Of a DNA stretch of 64,000 nt, positions 20,601 through 31,169 are shown in pieces (the first letter of the stretch is position 1; every line of letters begins with the position of its first letter). This DNA is from Hsuehochloa calcarea (Eukaryota > Streptophyta > Magnoliopsida > Poales > Poaceae): assembly GCA_036346395.1 (NCBI GenBank), contig CM070604.1, forward strand, positions 4,821,904-4,885,903, in the 5' to 3' direction. The notes beneath the pieces are model-generated. The model did not search any database, was not told the DNA's origin, and worked only from the letters and a program-made list of their open reading frames with translations. Made by a program: the position numbers and the translations under genes.

Positions 20601-21084
20601 GTATCCTTACAAATAACATAAAGTTATTACTATCTATAATAATAATTATAGATATACAATTTAATTAATTGAAGATTATTAGATCCTTATCATCTAGCCC
20701 TTCAACTTAAAGTAAAAGTAACTTACTTGAAAAAGACATCGTAGAATAGTGGTCAGAAGTATAGTCTTTTGACTGGTATTTCATTTGACCAGAAATTGAC
20801 TTAGTCAAGAAGGTAATTTTACTTGACTTGAAAAGACAAAACTGCTTTTCCCGAACAGATAGATTAAAGGACTTTGGGAGCGGTTTCCGAAGGGGTGGTA
20901 ACTGTTCAGTTCCCACAATCTTTAAGTCACACCAGAGGTTATAAATATCTACAAAGGGTGTGACTTAGGGTTTTTACTTTCCCCATTTGCATCAACTGCT
21001 CTCGCGCTCTCGTTCTCTCCGTCGCCAACCAAGTCTGCAATCCTTCCCTAAATTCTTCCAAATTCAAATCAAACTCACTCAGAA

Positions 21085-22340
21085 GAAATGGCCAGACCAT
21101 TTCCAAGTGGGAGAATTATGAGATGGATGTGGAGAAGTTGACTGCTCTGGTCGTAGCAAAGAAGATCTCGACACTCGCTTTGGTGAACTGGACCAATGCT
21201 AAGGGTCAGCATTGGCCATCGGGTGAGAAGGACACCATTCCAGTATTTCAGGCGTACTACGAATGCGGTTTTCGACTGCCCAATCACGCTTTTCTGATGG
21301 TCGTACTTTAGCATTTTGGGGTGAAATTGGTGAACTTAGTTCCCAATTCCATTACAATGCCGAGTGTATTTATTTATCTGTGAGAAGCCTACCTGAGAAT
21401 TCTTCCAGATTTGGATTTCTTCCTGTATTACTATGGGATGGGCAAGCATAGTGGAATCGTAGGCAGCTGCGGACTGAAGCTCCACGACGAAAGTCGAGGG
21501 AGTATATTCAGATGTTCACCCGATCTTCATGGCCGGGGTAGAAGAATAGGTGGTTCTATTGGACCTTGTCCAAGGACGATAGTCTTTTCTTTACGGGGAA
21601 GCCCGCATAGAAGAGTTCGTCTTGGGACTCGGCTCCAAGCGACCTCGACCGGATCATGCCATACATCCAAGCCATCGAGGATTTGTGGGAAGAGGGGCTG
21701 ACCAGATGGCATATGGTGAGAGATTTCATCATGCGCCGCATTAGTCGCCTGAAGGATCTAGCACACCCCATGTGCAAGTACTCGGGAACTACAGACCTGA
21801 CCAAGGATTATGATAAAGGTAAAGTAATAATCAACTTAGCCCTTTTTTTGTTAATTTTGAGCATGAATGTTGATTAGATCTTCGTAATCGTAGATCTTTC
21901 ACAAAAAGAAATTGACGCTCGAGTCAAGTTCATTTTTGAGAAGGCTCCTATGACAACAGCAGGAGATCTCAAATCCTAGAGGTCGTAACAGAGGAAGAAA
22001 GAAAAGAACACCTAAATGTAATCAAAAATTTATTTCATCTTTAGGGTTTAGTAGTCGTAAAATTCACCCACTTGGCAATATTTATTTTCTAACTTTTGTA
22101 GAAAGTAGACATGGCAGACCGTCAAGACGACCAAGTGGTCGAATTAAAGGATGACAAAGATGAGTCAGCGGAAGACATAATTCCCCTGACCAAAAGGCGT
22201 CGCCTTGTGAGGGCTGCCGAGAAGAAGAAGGATGGAAGTTTGAGTTCCACCCTTTCTTTCGATCACCCCTATCAGACAGTTCTTTGTAGACGTGATCGCC
22301 GCAGAGAAAAGGGGTGTGGTCCAAGAACTTAAGCATAAAG
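21085..22340 (+). pseudogene. Transposase_28-like ('putative gypsy type transposon') gene, decayed
   Basis: The first part reads VAKKISTLALVNWTNAKGQ, then PVFQAYYECGFRLPNHAFL, the typical 'F..Y.E.G.glP...Fl' core of this plant transposon-associated domain. It breaks by stop and frameshift after 21,311 and continues (HFGVKLVNLVPNS; FFLYYYGMGKHSG) in other frames. A candidate intron follows (GGTAAAG at about 21,817, acceptor near 21,878). After a second acceptor (ttttgtag, about 22,101) a charged exon starts MADRQDDQVVELKDDKDES. These genes are carried by plant retroelements; their biochemical role is unknown. Related pieces lie at 27,833-29,008 and 38,751-39,002 on the minus strand. Confidence 0.6.
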
Positions 22341-22453
22341 CCCACAAGACCAAAATACCCTTCTACTACGACAACAAAATATTTTCAGTTTCTACTTCTC
22401 ATGGCTTTATCAAGTAAATAGAAAAGGAGCACTAAGAAAGTTTTATGCCTTTT

Positions 22454-22534
22454 GTGAGTTCCATGGAAAATAATAATTAAATTCCACCTTTTATTAAAAA
22501 ATTTGTGCATATACTTCTTTTATATATGAAAGAT

Positions 22535-22603
<69 letters not shown>

Positions 22604-22747
22604 AGCCCTAATAAAAAAAATTCTAATCAAGTTGCATTGGAGTATATTATAATTGGTATTTAAGTATACTGAAAAAGATAAAATAGTATCATATATTCGT
22701 TTAAGTGGTAAATTCGAGGTGGGAGTATGTACTCCCGAGAGTACGAA
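22454..22747. mobile_element. Micron-like MITE, copy 2, 5'-truncated, with internal (TA)n
   Basis: It matches the right two thirds of the element at 15,006-15,366 (for example 'ttgcattggagtat' then 'ttataattggtatttaagtat'), ending GGGAGTATGTACTCC. The left inverted repeat is missing. A 64-bp TA run (22,537-22,600) has expanded inside it. Confidence 0.6.
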
Positions 22748-22756
22748 ATAGACGTC

Positions 22757-22758
<2 letters not shown>

Positions 22759-22804
<46 letters not shown>
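22759..22804. repeat. (GT)n microsatellite
   Basis: About 23 GT units directly beside the right end of the second Micron-like copy. Confidence 0.9.
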
Positions 22805-22807
<3 letters not shown>

Positions 22808-23029
22808 TGGAAACAATATGGACACATCCGACTTAAACTTTTGGTGGAGTTCAACCTATATTTTGATCCGAGCAATGCAACAAGATATAAGAATATGACA
22901 TCAAATGCATACCTCCAAAGATTTTTATCTTTCTATCCAAATAAGACTAAACAATACCATATCAACAAAAGTATTAGTCTCACATTTATATTTTTCATTA
23001 ATCATCAAAACCAAATTATCAGAACTTGA

Positions 23030-23965
23030 ATTTACACCGCGGCCCCGGTAGGCCTCTCGAGGGGAGATGTCCCCCAATCTTGGTCTCCCTGCATGGGGGG
23101 CTAAAACAAGGTTAAATACATTTACAAAATAAATGAATTTATAAGTGTGCAAATATATTGCTTCAAAATTTATATCCTAATATATATATATATTCAAATT
23201 TTAGTTACACATTGAAAACCATAATTTATAAACAAAGTTACACATTTTTAATTTTCACCGGGCCCCACAGGCCTCATGGGGGAGGACGTACAACCCCGTC
23301 TCTGCCCCCATGGGTATTTTCTTGCGGCCCCCGCCTCCACAGGAAAATCTCCATCCATACGGAGAAGGAAGTGGTGGTGAGCGCGGTGGTGCCGTGTTGC
23401 ACATTGGCAACAATAGTTGGGTTTTCAGGGAGGATGAATTAGACAAGATGTGATGACAAGACTTAACTGCAGCTGAGCCACACTAGTGGAGAGTGGCTGA
23501 AATCGGTTGGTGGGGGTTGGAGTGGACGGAAAATTGAAGGGCACTTTACTAGAAGAGGGAGTTGTGTCAAACTATCAAGACGAAGCTAAGTCCCCATTTG
23601 GACCATGGGAAATTAATTTTTCTGATTTCAAACAGAGATTGAACTACTTCATGTGAAATTCCTGTATTCCAAGCGGGACCAACTCGTGCTTAATTTGATC
23701 CAACGGTTCATGACAGCTCCCCACACGATGGATTGACACATGTGAATGCGGAATAACCATTTGGAACACAAGAATTTCACATGAAATAATTCAATTTCTC
23801 GCAGAAAATCAGGGAAAACATAAGAATTTCACATGAAACTATTCAATTTCCCGCGGAAAATCAGGGAAAAATCTAGTGATGCCTTAGTTTTCTTGAAATA
23901 AGGTATTTCACACCAGATATGCTGGGCACGGATACGTACTTGTCATCACATACCACCTGCACATG
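23030..23965. other. Repeat-derived non-coding sequence
   Basis: GC-rich blocks at 23,034-23,100 and 23,260-23,330 (cgggcccc...aggcctc...) look like two copies of one unit. The stretch 23,186-23,272 is repeated at 24,427-24,531. No protein is supported. Confidence 0.4.
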
Positions 23966-23969
23966 CTTT

Positions 23970-24426
23970 CCCTGAGTTTTTGGTCGTATTGGCGCTATTT
24001 GCAATCTCATTTGCAAAAATCACACTCGGCACACTGTATTTACAGAAATGGTGCCTCCACCGCATAGTCACTGCGCGGGATTAACCAACGAGCGACACAT
24101 ACCCATTATTGTACGACCACTGTGCGGTGGAGGCCATGCCGCACGGTGGCCGTGCGGTGGAGGCGATACCTCACGGTTGACGTGCATTGTAGGAGGGTGC
24201 CGCATGGTGGCCGTGCGGTGTAGGTGGTGCCGCATGGTCCCCGTGCATGGCCACCGTGTGTGAGTAAAGGAACCTAATTTGAGCGAAGCAAACTGGGCCT
24301 GCTTGTATGTCGCGCCAACCTTTTCGCAGGAGAATTTAATTGGAGACAACCAGAGACCCTGCTTTTTATGTAAAAAGCTCAAAGACGCTTACCATGGTAG
24401 AAAGAGGAGTAGCTAGCTAGGTAGGT
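23970..24426 (+). repeat. Dispersed repeat family A, copy 1
   Basis: Starts CCTGAGTTTTTGGTCG, includes 'ctgtatttacagaaatggtg', then a block rich in CCGCACGG/CCGTGCGG palindromes (24,120-24,255), and ends 'gtagctagctaggtag'. Other copies: 26,597-26,990 (lacking the start), 30,061-30,188 (start only), 40,200-40,650 (reverse), and a diverged one near 56,850. It is non-coding, and I cannot assign the class. Confidence 0.7.
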
Positions 24427-24531
24427 ATATATTCAAATTTTAGTCCAACTATATAAGAAAATGACACATCTTCCATATTGAAAACCATAATTTATAAACA
24501 AAGTTACACATTTTTAATTTTCACCGGGCCT

Positions 24532-24801
24532 GATGAGGACATCACTCCTTCGGATACACGCACTACACAAAATCCTCCAAATCCTGCTAAACTACAAGGT
24601 CCTATGACAAGAGCTCGTGCACGTCACTTAAATTATGAGGTGAACTCATTTCTAGGTGCTAATAATTTATCTATGCAGAATGGTATGCTACCTAAAAATT
24701 GTGATCTTCTGTTACTTAGGAATGATGGAGAGGGTCCAAACCGTCTACGACCAGTTCTCTGTGATCTGCAAGCTCTACGACCAGATCTGCCAGATCCATG
24801 A
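24532..24801 (+). pseudogene. 3' end of a Ty3-gypsy polyprotein
   Basis: The frame reads into GPMTRARARHLNYEVNSFL and then MLPKNCDLLLLRNDGEG, the characteristic C-terminal tail of grass gypsy Gag-Pol proteins after the integrase. Everything upstream is absent: the sequence is joined at 24,531 to a copy of non-coding repeat DNA. After the tail comes untranslated sequence with repeated CTACGACCAG units (24,760-24,900). Confidence 0.7.
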
Positions 24802-24943
24802 CCAGGTCTCAATCTCTATGACCCGTCCTACGACCAGGCTACCAGATCTACGACCAGGTCTCAAGTTCTACGACCAACCCTACGACCAGGCCCACGACCA
24901 GTGCCGACCACGTTGGGAGTTAGTCAGAGACATTGTACTAAGG

Positions 24944-25410
24944 TGATGCGTCACCATTTTGGGCCTAATAAGTCCTTGTAAGCGTGGCGAGGTCAAATCC
25001 GAGGATGTGTACGTCTCTCCACGTGGCAGCACAACCCTTGGTCGACCTCCTCATGTTCTCCCCCCCTATATATTGCATGCAACGCCAGCTTTAGGGTTGG
25101 GTTTTTCTTAGATTATTCCGCTTTGCGTTTGCCAGTTCGTTGAGAGACCCCACTTTGTGAACTTCATACAAATCCGCAATATATTTCAGATTGCATCTAT
25201 CTTGTTCTTGTGAGTTGCTTCGATTGCTTGCAGGAACCATAACCTTCGTGGTAAGGTCGATCGCATGTGAGCGTAGTTGATAACGACAGTCGTGCGGGTG
25301 TAGCGAATTACGAGGTGAAGATCTGTGGGTCGGAAGCCTCAAAGCGTCAACGTCCTCACGACGAAACAAATCGAACCAATCGGAAGATCGGGCCGCCGTG
25401 TACCCCATCA
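24944..25410 (+). repeat. Ty3-gypsy LTR
   Basis: It starts TGATGCGTCACC and ends CCCCATCA, two bases before a perfect primer site. A TATA-like 'cctatatattgcatgc' is near 25,065. It lies between a polyprotein tail on its left and a primer site plus leader on its right, so it serves formally as the 3' LTR of one unit and the 5' LTR of the next. The left boundary is less certain than the right. Confidence 0.6.
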
Positions 25411-25412
25411 TT

Positions 25413-25424
25413 TGGTATCAGAGC
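25413..25424 (+). promoter_or_regulatory. Primer binding site (initiator Met-tRNA) of the gypsy unit
   Basis: TGGTATCAGAGC two bases after the LTR end. Confidence 0.8.
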
Positions 25425-25744
25425 TTCAGGTTGCCCGTTAGGTAATCTTGTTTATCCCTTTTTGATAGTTGTGTTCTATCACCTAGAGTCCAGAAAATTG
25501 ACGCACAAAAAGTTTTAGATCTTAGTTTTTCCGCTATCCAAAACATCTTTGTGCCTTTCGTAATTGTGTTTTCAGTTTTTGCATTGTTGAATTCGAGTCC
25601 ATTGTCGGTGTCTTTGTTGCTGGTCTATTCATCGTAATATAGTTTCTAGCGTCGAGTCGTCGCTTTTTTGGTCTTTGTGTATCTCGGCGTGCCCTTCGTT
25701 ACATCCTTTGATTTGTCTGGTATAGCCGAGATCGTGAGACCCCC

Positions 25745-25935
25745 TCCCCATACGACCACCTCCTCGTGTTCGACCACCTGGTCGGATACGACCACCTCCT
25801 CGGGTTCGACCACCAAGTCGAATTCGACCACCCACTCGAATTCGACCACCCACTCGAGTTCGACCACCTCCTCGAGTTCGACCACCTACTCGAGTTCGAC
25901 CACCTCCTCGGGTTCGACTGCCTAGTCGGCTCGAC
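25745..25935 (+). repeat. 18-bp minisatellite in the gypsy leader
   Basis: The unit CTCGAGTTCGACCACCTC and variants repeat about ten times. One plus frame would give a hexapeptide DHLLEF repeat, and the minus frames give Gly/Arg or Trp/Ser repeats. It lies in the leader upstream of gag, so coding is unlikely. Confidence 0.75.
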
Positions 25936-25979
25936 CACCTCAGATCCGACTACCTATCCTTTCGATCACCTAGCCAAAG

Positions 25980-26596
25980 TTCAGAGAGAGAAAGAGTATC
26001 TTTTTATTACCTTTATACCCTGCTCTCCGAAAAAGTTTGTGACCTATATATATCCCTGCACCGTAAGAGGGTTTCAAGAGTTGTGAGTCAAAGTCTCAAA
26101 AAAAGACCTTAGGTTGGGTTTCTATAGTGAAAAAAAGAAGAAAAAGAGAGAGACCACTCATAGTTGGCCCACGACCACCCTCGCTTGGTCTACAACGCCA
26201 AGTGGCCCACGACAACCCACAGCTTGGTCCACGAACCCCACAGAGAAATCATTGCTTTGTGAATTTTGTTCCATTGTGCTTGTATCTACCCTATTATTCA
26301 CTTGCTTGAGCTAGTTCTAGGAACACGCTTTGGGCCAAGAACCGTGATTTAGCATGTGGACTTTTGATTCACTTTGCTAACTGATTACATTATTGCTATT
26401 CCTTGCTACTAAATATTGCCTATCCGAGCTCCACCTACTTTCGCCCTCAGATTTGGATCTCGCATTCGCCTCCGCTGGTCATACATCCCACCTTCTCCGA
26501 TCGACCACCCTTGTGATTTGGTAAGAAACTCATAAGAGCTTAGTAAGACAATTGAGAGTGTGTATTCCACCTTCCACCAATCGGTAGTTGATAGAG
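25980..26596 (+). repeat. Gypsy leader duplicate, copy 1 (indel-rich)
   Basis: This is the same sequence as 29,033-29,658 ('attacctttatacc...' through '...ggtagttgatagaga'). Nearly all differences are 1-3 base gains or losses, mostly losses in this copy, with few substitutions. It ends by joining directly to repeat A copy 2 instead of continuing to gag. Confidence 0.75.
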
Positions 26597-26990
26597 ACCA
26601 TTATTGTACGACCACCGTGCGGTGGAGGCCATGCCGCCGTGGCCGTCGCGGAGGCGATACCTCACGTTGACGGCATTGTAGGAGGGTGCCGCATGGTGGC
26701 CGTCGGTGTAGGTGGTGCCGCATGGTCCCCGTGCATGGCCACCGTGTGTGAGTAAAGGAACCTAATTTGAGCGAAGCAAACTGGGCCTGCTTGTATGTCG
26801 CGCCAACCTTTTCGCAGGAGAATTTAATTGGAGACAACCAGAGACCCTGCTTTTTATGTAAAAAGCTCAGCACGCTTACCATGGTAGAAAGAGGAGTAGC
26901 TAGCTAGGTAGGCTGATCAATGCTTTTGTGCACACATAGAGAGAGAAACAAAAAAGATAGGAAATCTGATAAGGTGGGGTACAACTTTTG
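26597..26990 (+). repeat. Dispersed repeat family A, copy 2 (lacks the start)
   Basis: Follows copy 1 from 'ccattattgtacgacca' onward, again differing mainly by small deletions within the CCGTGCGG block. It extends beyond copy 1's end with 'ctgatcaatgcttttgtgcacac', which is also present in the reverse copy at 40,200-40,650. Confidence 0.7.
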
Positions 26991-27830
26991 GAGTTTTTAA
27001 GCAAAAGTTAGGATGAAACTTTTTTCTAAATTCAACTTTCGGCTCTATTGATTAGACGTCGTTTTTTCGAATGACTTTTACGACAATCCTTCATCATCGT
27101 ATTCAGAACAACTAGATCAAGGCAAGCACATCCTTTGACCATTTTGATCTTACTATTTTGATTATTGTACTTCTTTTTGCAAAATCTATTATGCATGTTT
27201 GTATGTTCGATTAAAATTGTTATATTTAGGGTTAACGGTAGTCGTAATCCTACTCGATACATGAACCTCCTTGAAATATCAATATCCTTACTGTTGTAGT
27301 CATTAGGTTATGATATAGACAATAGATGATGTCAATTTGGGAATTTTGAGTACGAGTATCGCAGAATTACTTAGTCAAGCTATAGACTTTATTAAAATTT
27401 GCTAAAAGGGATGACATGATGAACATAAGTTTGGGAGATTTTGAAATGATGGTCCAGAGGGGTTTACCTCTGATATTTTGTGTCGGGTCGCGGCCTTTGA
27501 ATACCCGAAGCCCTTAGGTGTGTACCATACTAGTCCCATGATTAGTGGCTAGTACACACAATCATAACAATGATATTCACATCCATACATTCATACATAC
27601 AAAATAAAACAACTGGTGGTACATAACTAGCGGTTGAGAGTTATTACATCACCGGGAGACCAACCAAATGCATAGTAAACTGGATAGCTTTTACGACCAA
27701 TTAGCTTGAATTTTCTTCTCGCGAACTTCAAGAATTTCTTTTTACCTGGTCGTCAAGTATTCGATCGATCAATCCTTAGATTGGCCTTCTTCAAGCTTTG
27801 TTATTTTGGCTTCTATAGCCATAATCTCTT
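26991..27830. other. Unassigned AT-rich sequence
   Basis: No ORF or transposon end supported. 'tgtcgggtcgcgg' at about 27,480 may mark an LTR start on the plus strand, but no partner is visible. Confidence 0.3.
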
Positions 27831-27832
27831 TC

Positions 27833-29008
27833 TTATATGCCTCTAATTCTGTCAATCATGATAAGAGGAGAGTTAATAAATAATAAAGAGGTAAAAAAAG
27901 AAGGGAAGAGAGTCAGTAAGAAGTGCTTACTTTTTAATTCAGAATTTTTATTTTCTAATTTAATTATTTGCTGGGTCAGTAGTTCAACCACATCAATGTT
28001 CTCAATCATATGCTGCCAACGATAGCAGACTTCTTTAAAAAAATTATAAACTTTAAAGAAGAGACAAAGAGAGTGGTCATAGATGCTTACCTCGGCCGTC
28101 GTGTTAGCATATTGGGAGTAGATAATATTAGGAACTGTCTCCAACTGACGATCTGACATCCTCTTCTAGGCTTCCTCGAACAACTTGTTATCAGAAATTC
28201 GACGGTGGTCGGAGAAGAAACTGGGACGAGGAGACCTTAGAACCGGTGAAGAACTCATCTCCCCTTGAGCAATCTCAATAACATAAGTCTCTTTCATGTA
28301 TACATACTTGGTCGTCTTTTTAGTCTTGATCTTGAAACGCTCAGGAGCATAATCCGTGGCGCTTGCCTTCCTTTTCTTCTCCACCAATTTTATTGGTTCT
28401 GAACTAGTTGGGTTGGTTATACCCTTCACATCCTCCAACCTCTGGTTGAAAGTGATATCCTCGACCAGATGGTTGAGGTCCCTGACCAGCCGGTGTCCAC
28501 GTTGGCTTCTGGGACAGTTGCTTTGGTAGCAACTGCCAGGTCGTGAACGACCACTTTAGAGCCTACAACCAACGCCGCTTTGATCCACAGGTCCTTTTCT
28601 CCCATCTAATTAAAAAGTCAATTTTAATTAGGTGATGTATTTTTTCCATCTAAAAGTATATACTCCTTGTCGAATGCTCTTTTACTGTCGAGAGATCATC
28701 ATCTTCACTTATCGCTGAGGCAGAGTCGGTCGGAACAACTAATGATTTAGAATCCACATCGGATTCTTTCAGTCTTAGCCTGGCCGCCTACATAATTAGA
28801 GTAGAATTATATACTGATTAGATAATATATAAACGATGAAGAATAAGTTATTATCTACATTGAGTCTTTTCACTTTCTCTTCTAAAGAGACAAGTGCCAA
28901 GATGTTGGGAAACTCAGCCTTGACATCAGGCTCCCCGGCGCAGATTATTTTGATCCGCTCTCTAATCTCATTTGGGGGAAAGTGCTTTAAGAAATAAAGA
29001 GATTTCAA
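27833..29008 (-). pseudogene. Distal exons of a Transposase_28-like gene, decayed
   Basis: Read on the minus strand, the order is KSLYFLKHFPPNEIRERIK...LEEKVKRLN (28,860-29,008), then LRLKESDVDSKSLVVPTDS (about 28,700-28,790), then KDLWIKAALVVGSKVVVHDL (about 28,500-28,600). After these come a basic block with KLVEKKRKASATDYAPERF (28,166-28,438) and a coiled-coil-like piece, ENIDVVELLTQQIIKLENK (27,900-28,000). Spacing and GT/AG-like ends suggest separate exons, but frames do not join cleanly. It is the C-terminal half corresponding to the gene whose N-terminus is at 38,751-39,002. Confidence 0.5.
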
Positions 29009-29032
29009 GGTTATGAAATAGACAACTAATAA

Positions 29033-29658
29033 ACTATTTTATTACCTTTATACCCCTGCTCTCCGAAAAAAGTTTGTGACCTATATATATCCCCAGACCC
29101 AGAAGAGGGTTTCGAAGAGTTGTGAGTCAAAGTCTCGCAAAAAAAAGACCTTAGGTTGGGTTTCTATAGTGAAAAAAAAGAAGAAAAAAAAGAGAGAGAC
29201 CACTCATAGTTGGCCCACGACCACCCTCAGTTGGTCTACAACGCTCAAGTGGCCCACGACAACCCACAGTTGGTCCACGAACCCCCACAGGAGAAATCAG
29301 TTGCTTTGTGAATTTTGTTCCATTGTGCTTGTATCTACCCTATTATTCAGCTTGCTTGAGCTAGTTCTAGGAACACGTTTGGGCCAGCAACCGTGACGAG
29401 TACTGTGGACTTTTGATTCAGCTTTGCTAATCTGATTACATTATTGCTATTCCTTGCTACTAAATATTGCCTATCCGAGCTCCACCTACTTTCGGCCCTC
29501 AGATTTGGATCCTCGCATTCGCCTCCGCCGTGGTCATACATCCCACCTTCTCCGATCAGACCACCTGCTGTGATTTGGTAAGAAACTCATAAGAGCTTAG
29601 TAAGACAATTGAGAGTGTGTAATTCCACCTTCCACCAGCTGGTAGTTGATAGAGATAA
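29033..29658 (+). repeat. Gypsy leader duplicate, copy 2
   Basis: The cleaner copy of 25,980-26,596; it continues through 'tcttttatctcctactaact' into the gag ATG, as expected for a real 5' leader. Confidence 0.75.
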
Positions 29659-29691
29659 TATCTTTGTGTCGTCTTTTATCTCCTACTAACT

Positions 29692-30066
29692 ATGGCAGGT
29701 GAGGAATTGGAGGCGCAAGAGTGTGTTTTGAGGGAAGAGCTCACTAGGGTGTTGGATGAGCACCGCCATGCTATTAATGACGACATTGATAGGAAGTTTA
29801 CGGAAACAAATGCTACACTACAACAACTCAACGAAAGCATTGCAATGCTCAATATACGCATTGATGGTTTAGCCAATCCACCACAGAACAATGGGCGTGT
29901 GGATCCTCAAGGTGCAATCCATAACCATGAGATTGACAATGATAATGAGATGCGAAACCACGACGCCTTTGATGCACAACAACGAAACCGGCTGAACTTC
30001 AACCGTCAAGGTATGAGAGGTAATAACTTTCAGCAACATAATGCGCGTGTTCATGATGATCCCTGA
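29692..30066 (+). pseudogene. N-terminal part of a Ty3-gypsy Gag, truncated
   Basis: ATG 29692 follows the leader directly. Of 124 codons the first ~120 are gag-like: an acidic helical start (MAGEELEAQECVLREELTRV), a coiled-coil-type stretch (TNATLQQLNESIAMLNIRID) and an Asn/Arg/Gln-rich linker. The retrotransposon gag core and zinc knuckle expected next are absent, because repeat A copy 3 begins at 30,061 and supplies the stop. Not functional. Confidence 0.65.
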
Positions 30067-30188
30067 GTTTTTGGTCGTATTGGCGCTATTTGCAATCTCA
30101 TTTGCAAAAATCACACTCGGCACACTGTATTTACAGAAATGGTGCCTCCACCGCATGGTCACTGCATGGGATTAACCAACTAGCGACA
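30061..30188 (+). repeat. Dispersed repeat family A, copy 3 (start only)
   Basis: CCCTGAGTTTTTGGTCG through 'gggattaaccaact' is nearly identical to 23,970-24,090, then homology stops abruptly. Confidence 0.75.
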
Positions 30189-30189
30189 A

Positions 30190-30630
30190 ATCTGTTGAAG
30201 CAATCGCCTGCTTCACGACGTGTAGGTTGATCAGCGGCTCTCATCATGTCGGCAAGTCTCTCCCGTCCGAATCCCATCGGAACCTCCAAGGCACTTGCAC
30301 CGACCCGCACGCCGCTTGATCCAACCAGCTGTAACGAACTGCCCGTTCGATCCATCTTGTCCATTCTGCACCATGCTTGAGTCACACGACCTCACCCGAC
30401 ATTCATGATCGTTCTGGACCTCAGCTCTCCAAGCTTAGTCCCGATCCACCTCGCCGTTGACGTCGTTGACCTGCAAGTCACCTGCACAGCAATAGACAAA
30501 GAAATCGTCTCCAAGAATAAGTTCTTCACAAGTTGACCCACATTAGCTCAACAATGCAATATGCAACAATAAAACATTGAAACTCATGCATTAAACAACA
30601 TCAAAACACAACAATGCCAAAATGACTGAA
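30190..30630. other. Unassigned repeat-derived sequence
   Basis: A minus-strand frame at 30,131-30,385 (starts MTQAWCRMDKMDRTGSSLQL) has no domain I recognise. The right part is related to 8,090-8,250. Confidence 0.3.
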
Positions 30631-30634
30631 GTCC

Positions 30635-30980
30635 AAGTGGAAGCCGGTCTGACTGCCCTACCATGATGGTCGGACCGATTTCCCAGCGGTCAGACCGATT
30701 CCGTAACGGCGGTCGGACCGCCCCAAAAGACTTAGCCAAATTTCAACTCGGAAATCCGCACACTCTCTAGAATTTTCAAACTGATAGAACTTTTGACTGG
30801 GAGCTCCAAAAATTATGTGACCACATCCAGGAGACTCCCCTCTTATGCCTACACAACCTATTTTTGGCCTAGCCCCAAACTCCATCACAACTTGTGGCCG
30901 GTCGGACCGGCAAGCAATGCCGGTCGGACTGCCACACGGCCGGTCGGACCGGCGACTTGGCCGATCGGACCGCCAATGAC
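30635..30980. repeat. GGTCGGACCG-rich repeat region, copy 2
   Basis: The decamer GGTCGGACCG and variants occur about nine times, several in perfect dyads. Counterpart of 8,290-8,660. Confidence 0.6.
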
Positions 30981-31169
30981 CTGACAGCACTGAAGTTTTT
31001 CAAAAATGCGAGATTCGTCAAACCAACAACGCCATTGCCAATTGACTCATCACTCTAAGATCATGCACATATCCCCACGATATCCACAATTATAATAGAA
31101 TAATTCCTTAATTATATGCAGAGTTTCTTGATTATAATCTAATAATTTCCCAAATAACTATTCACCGTA

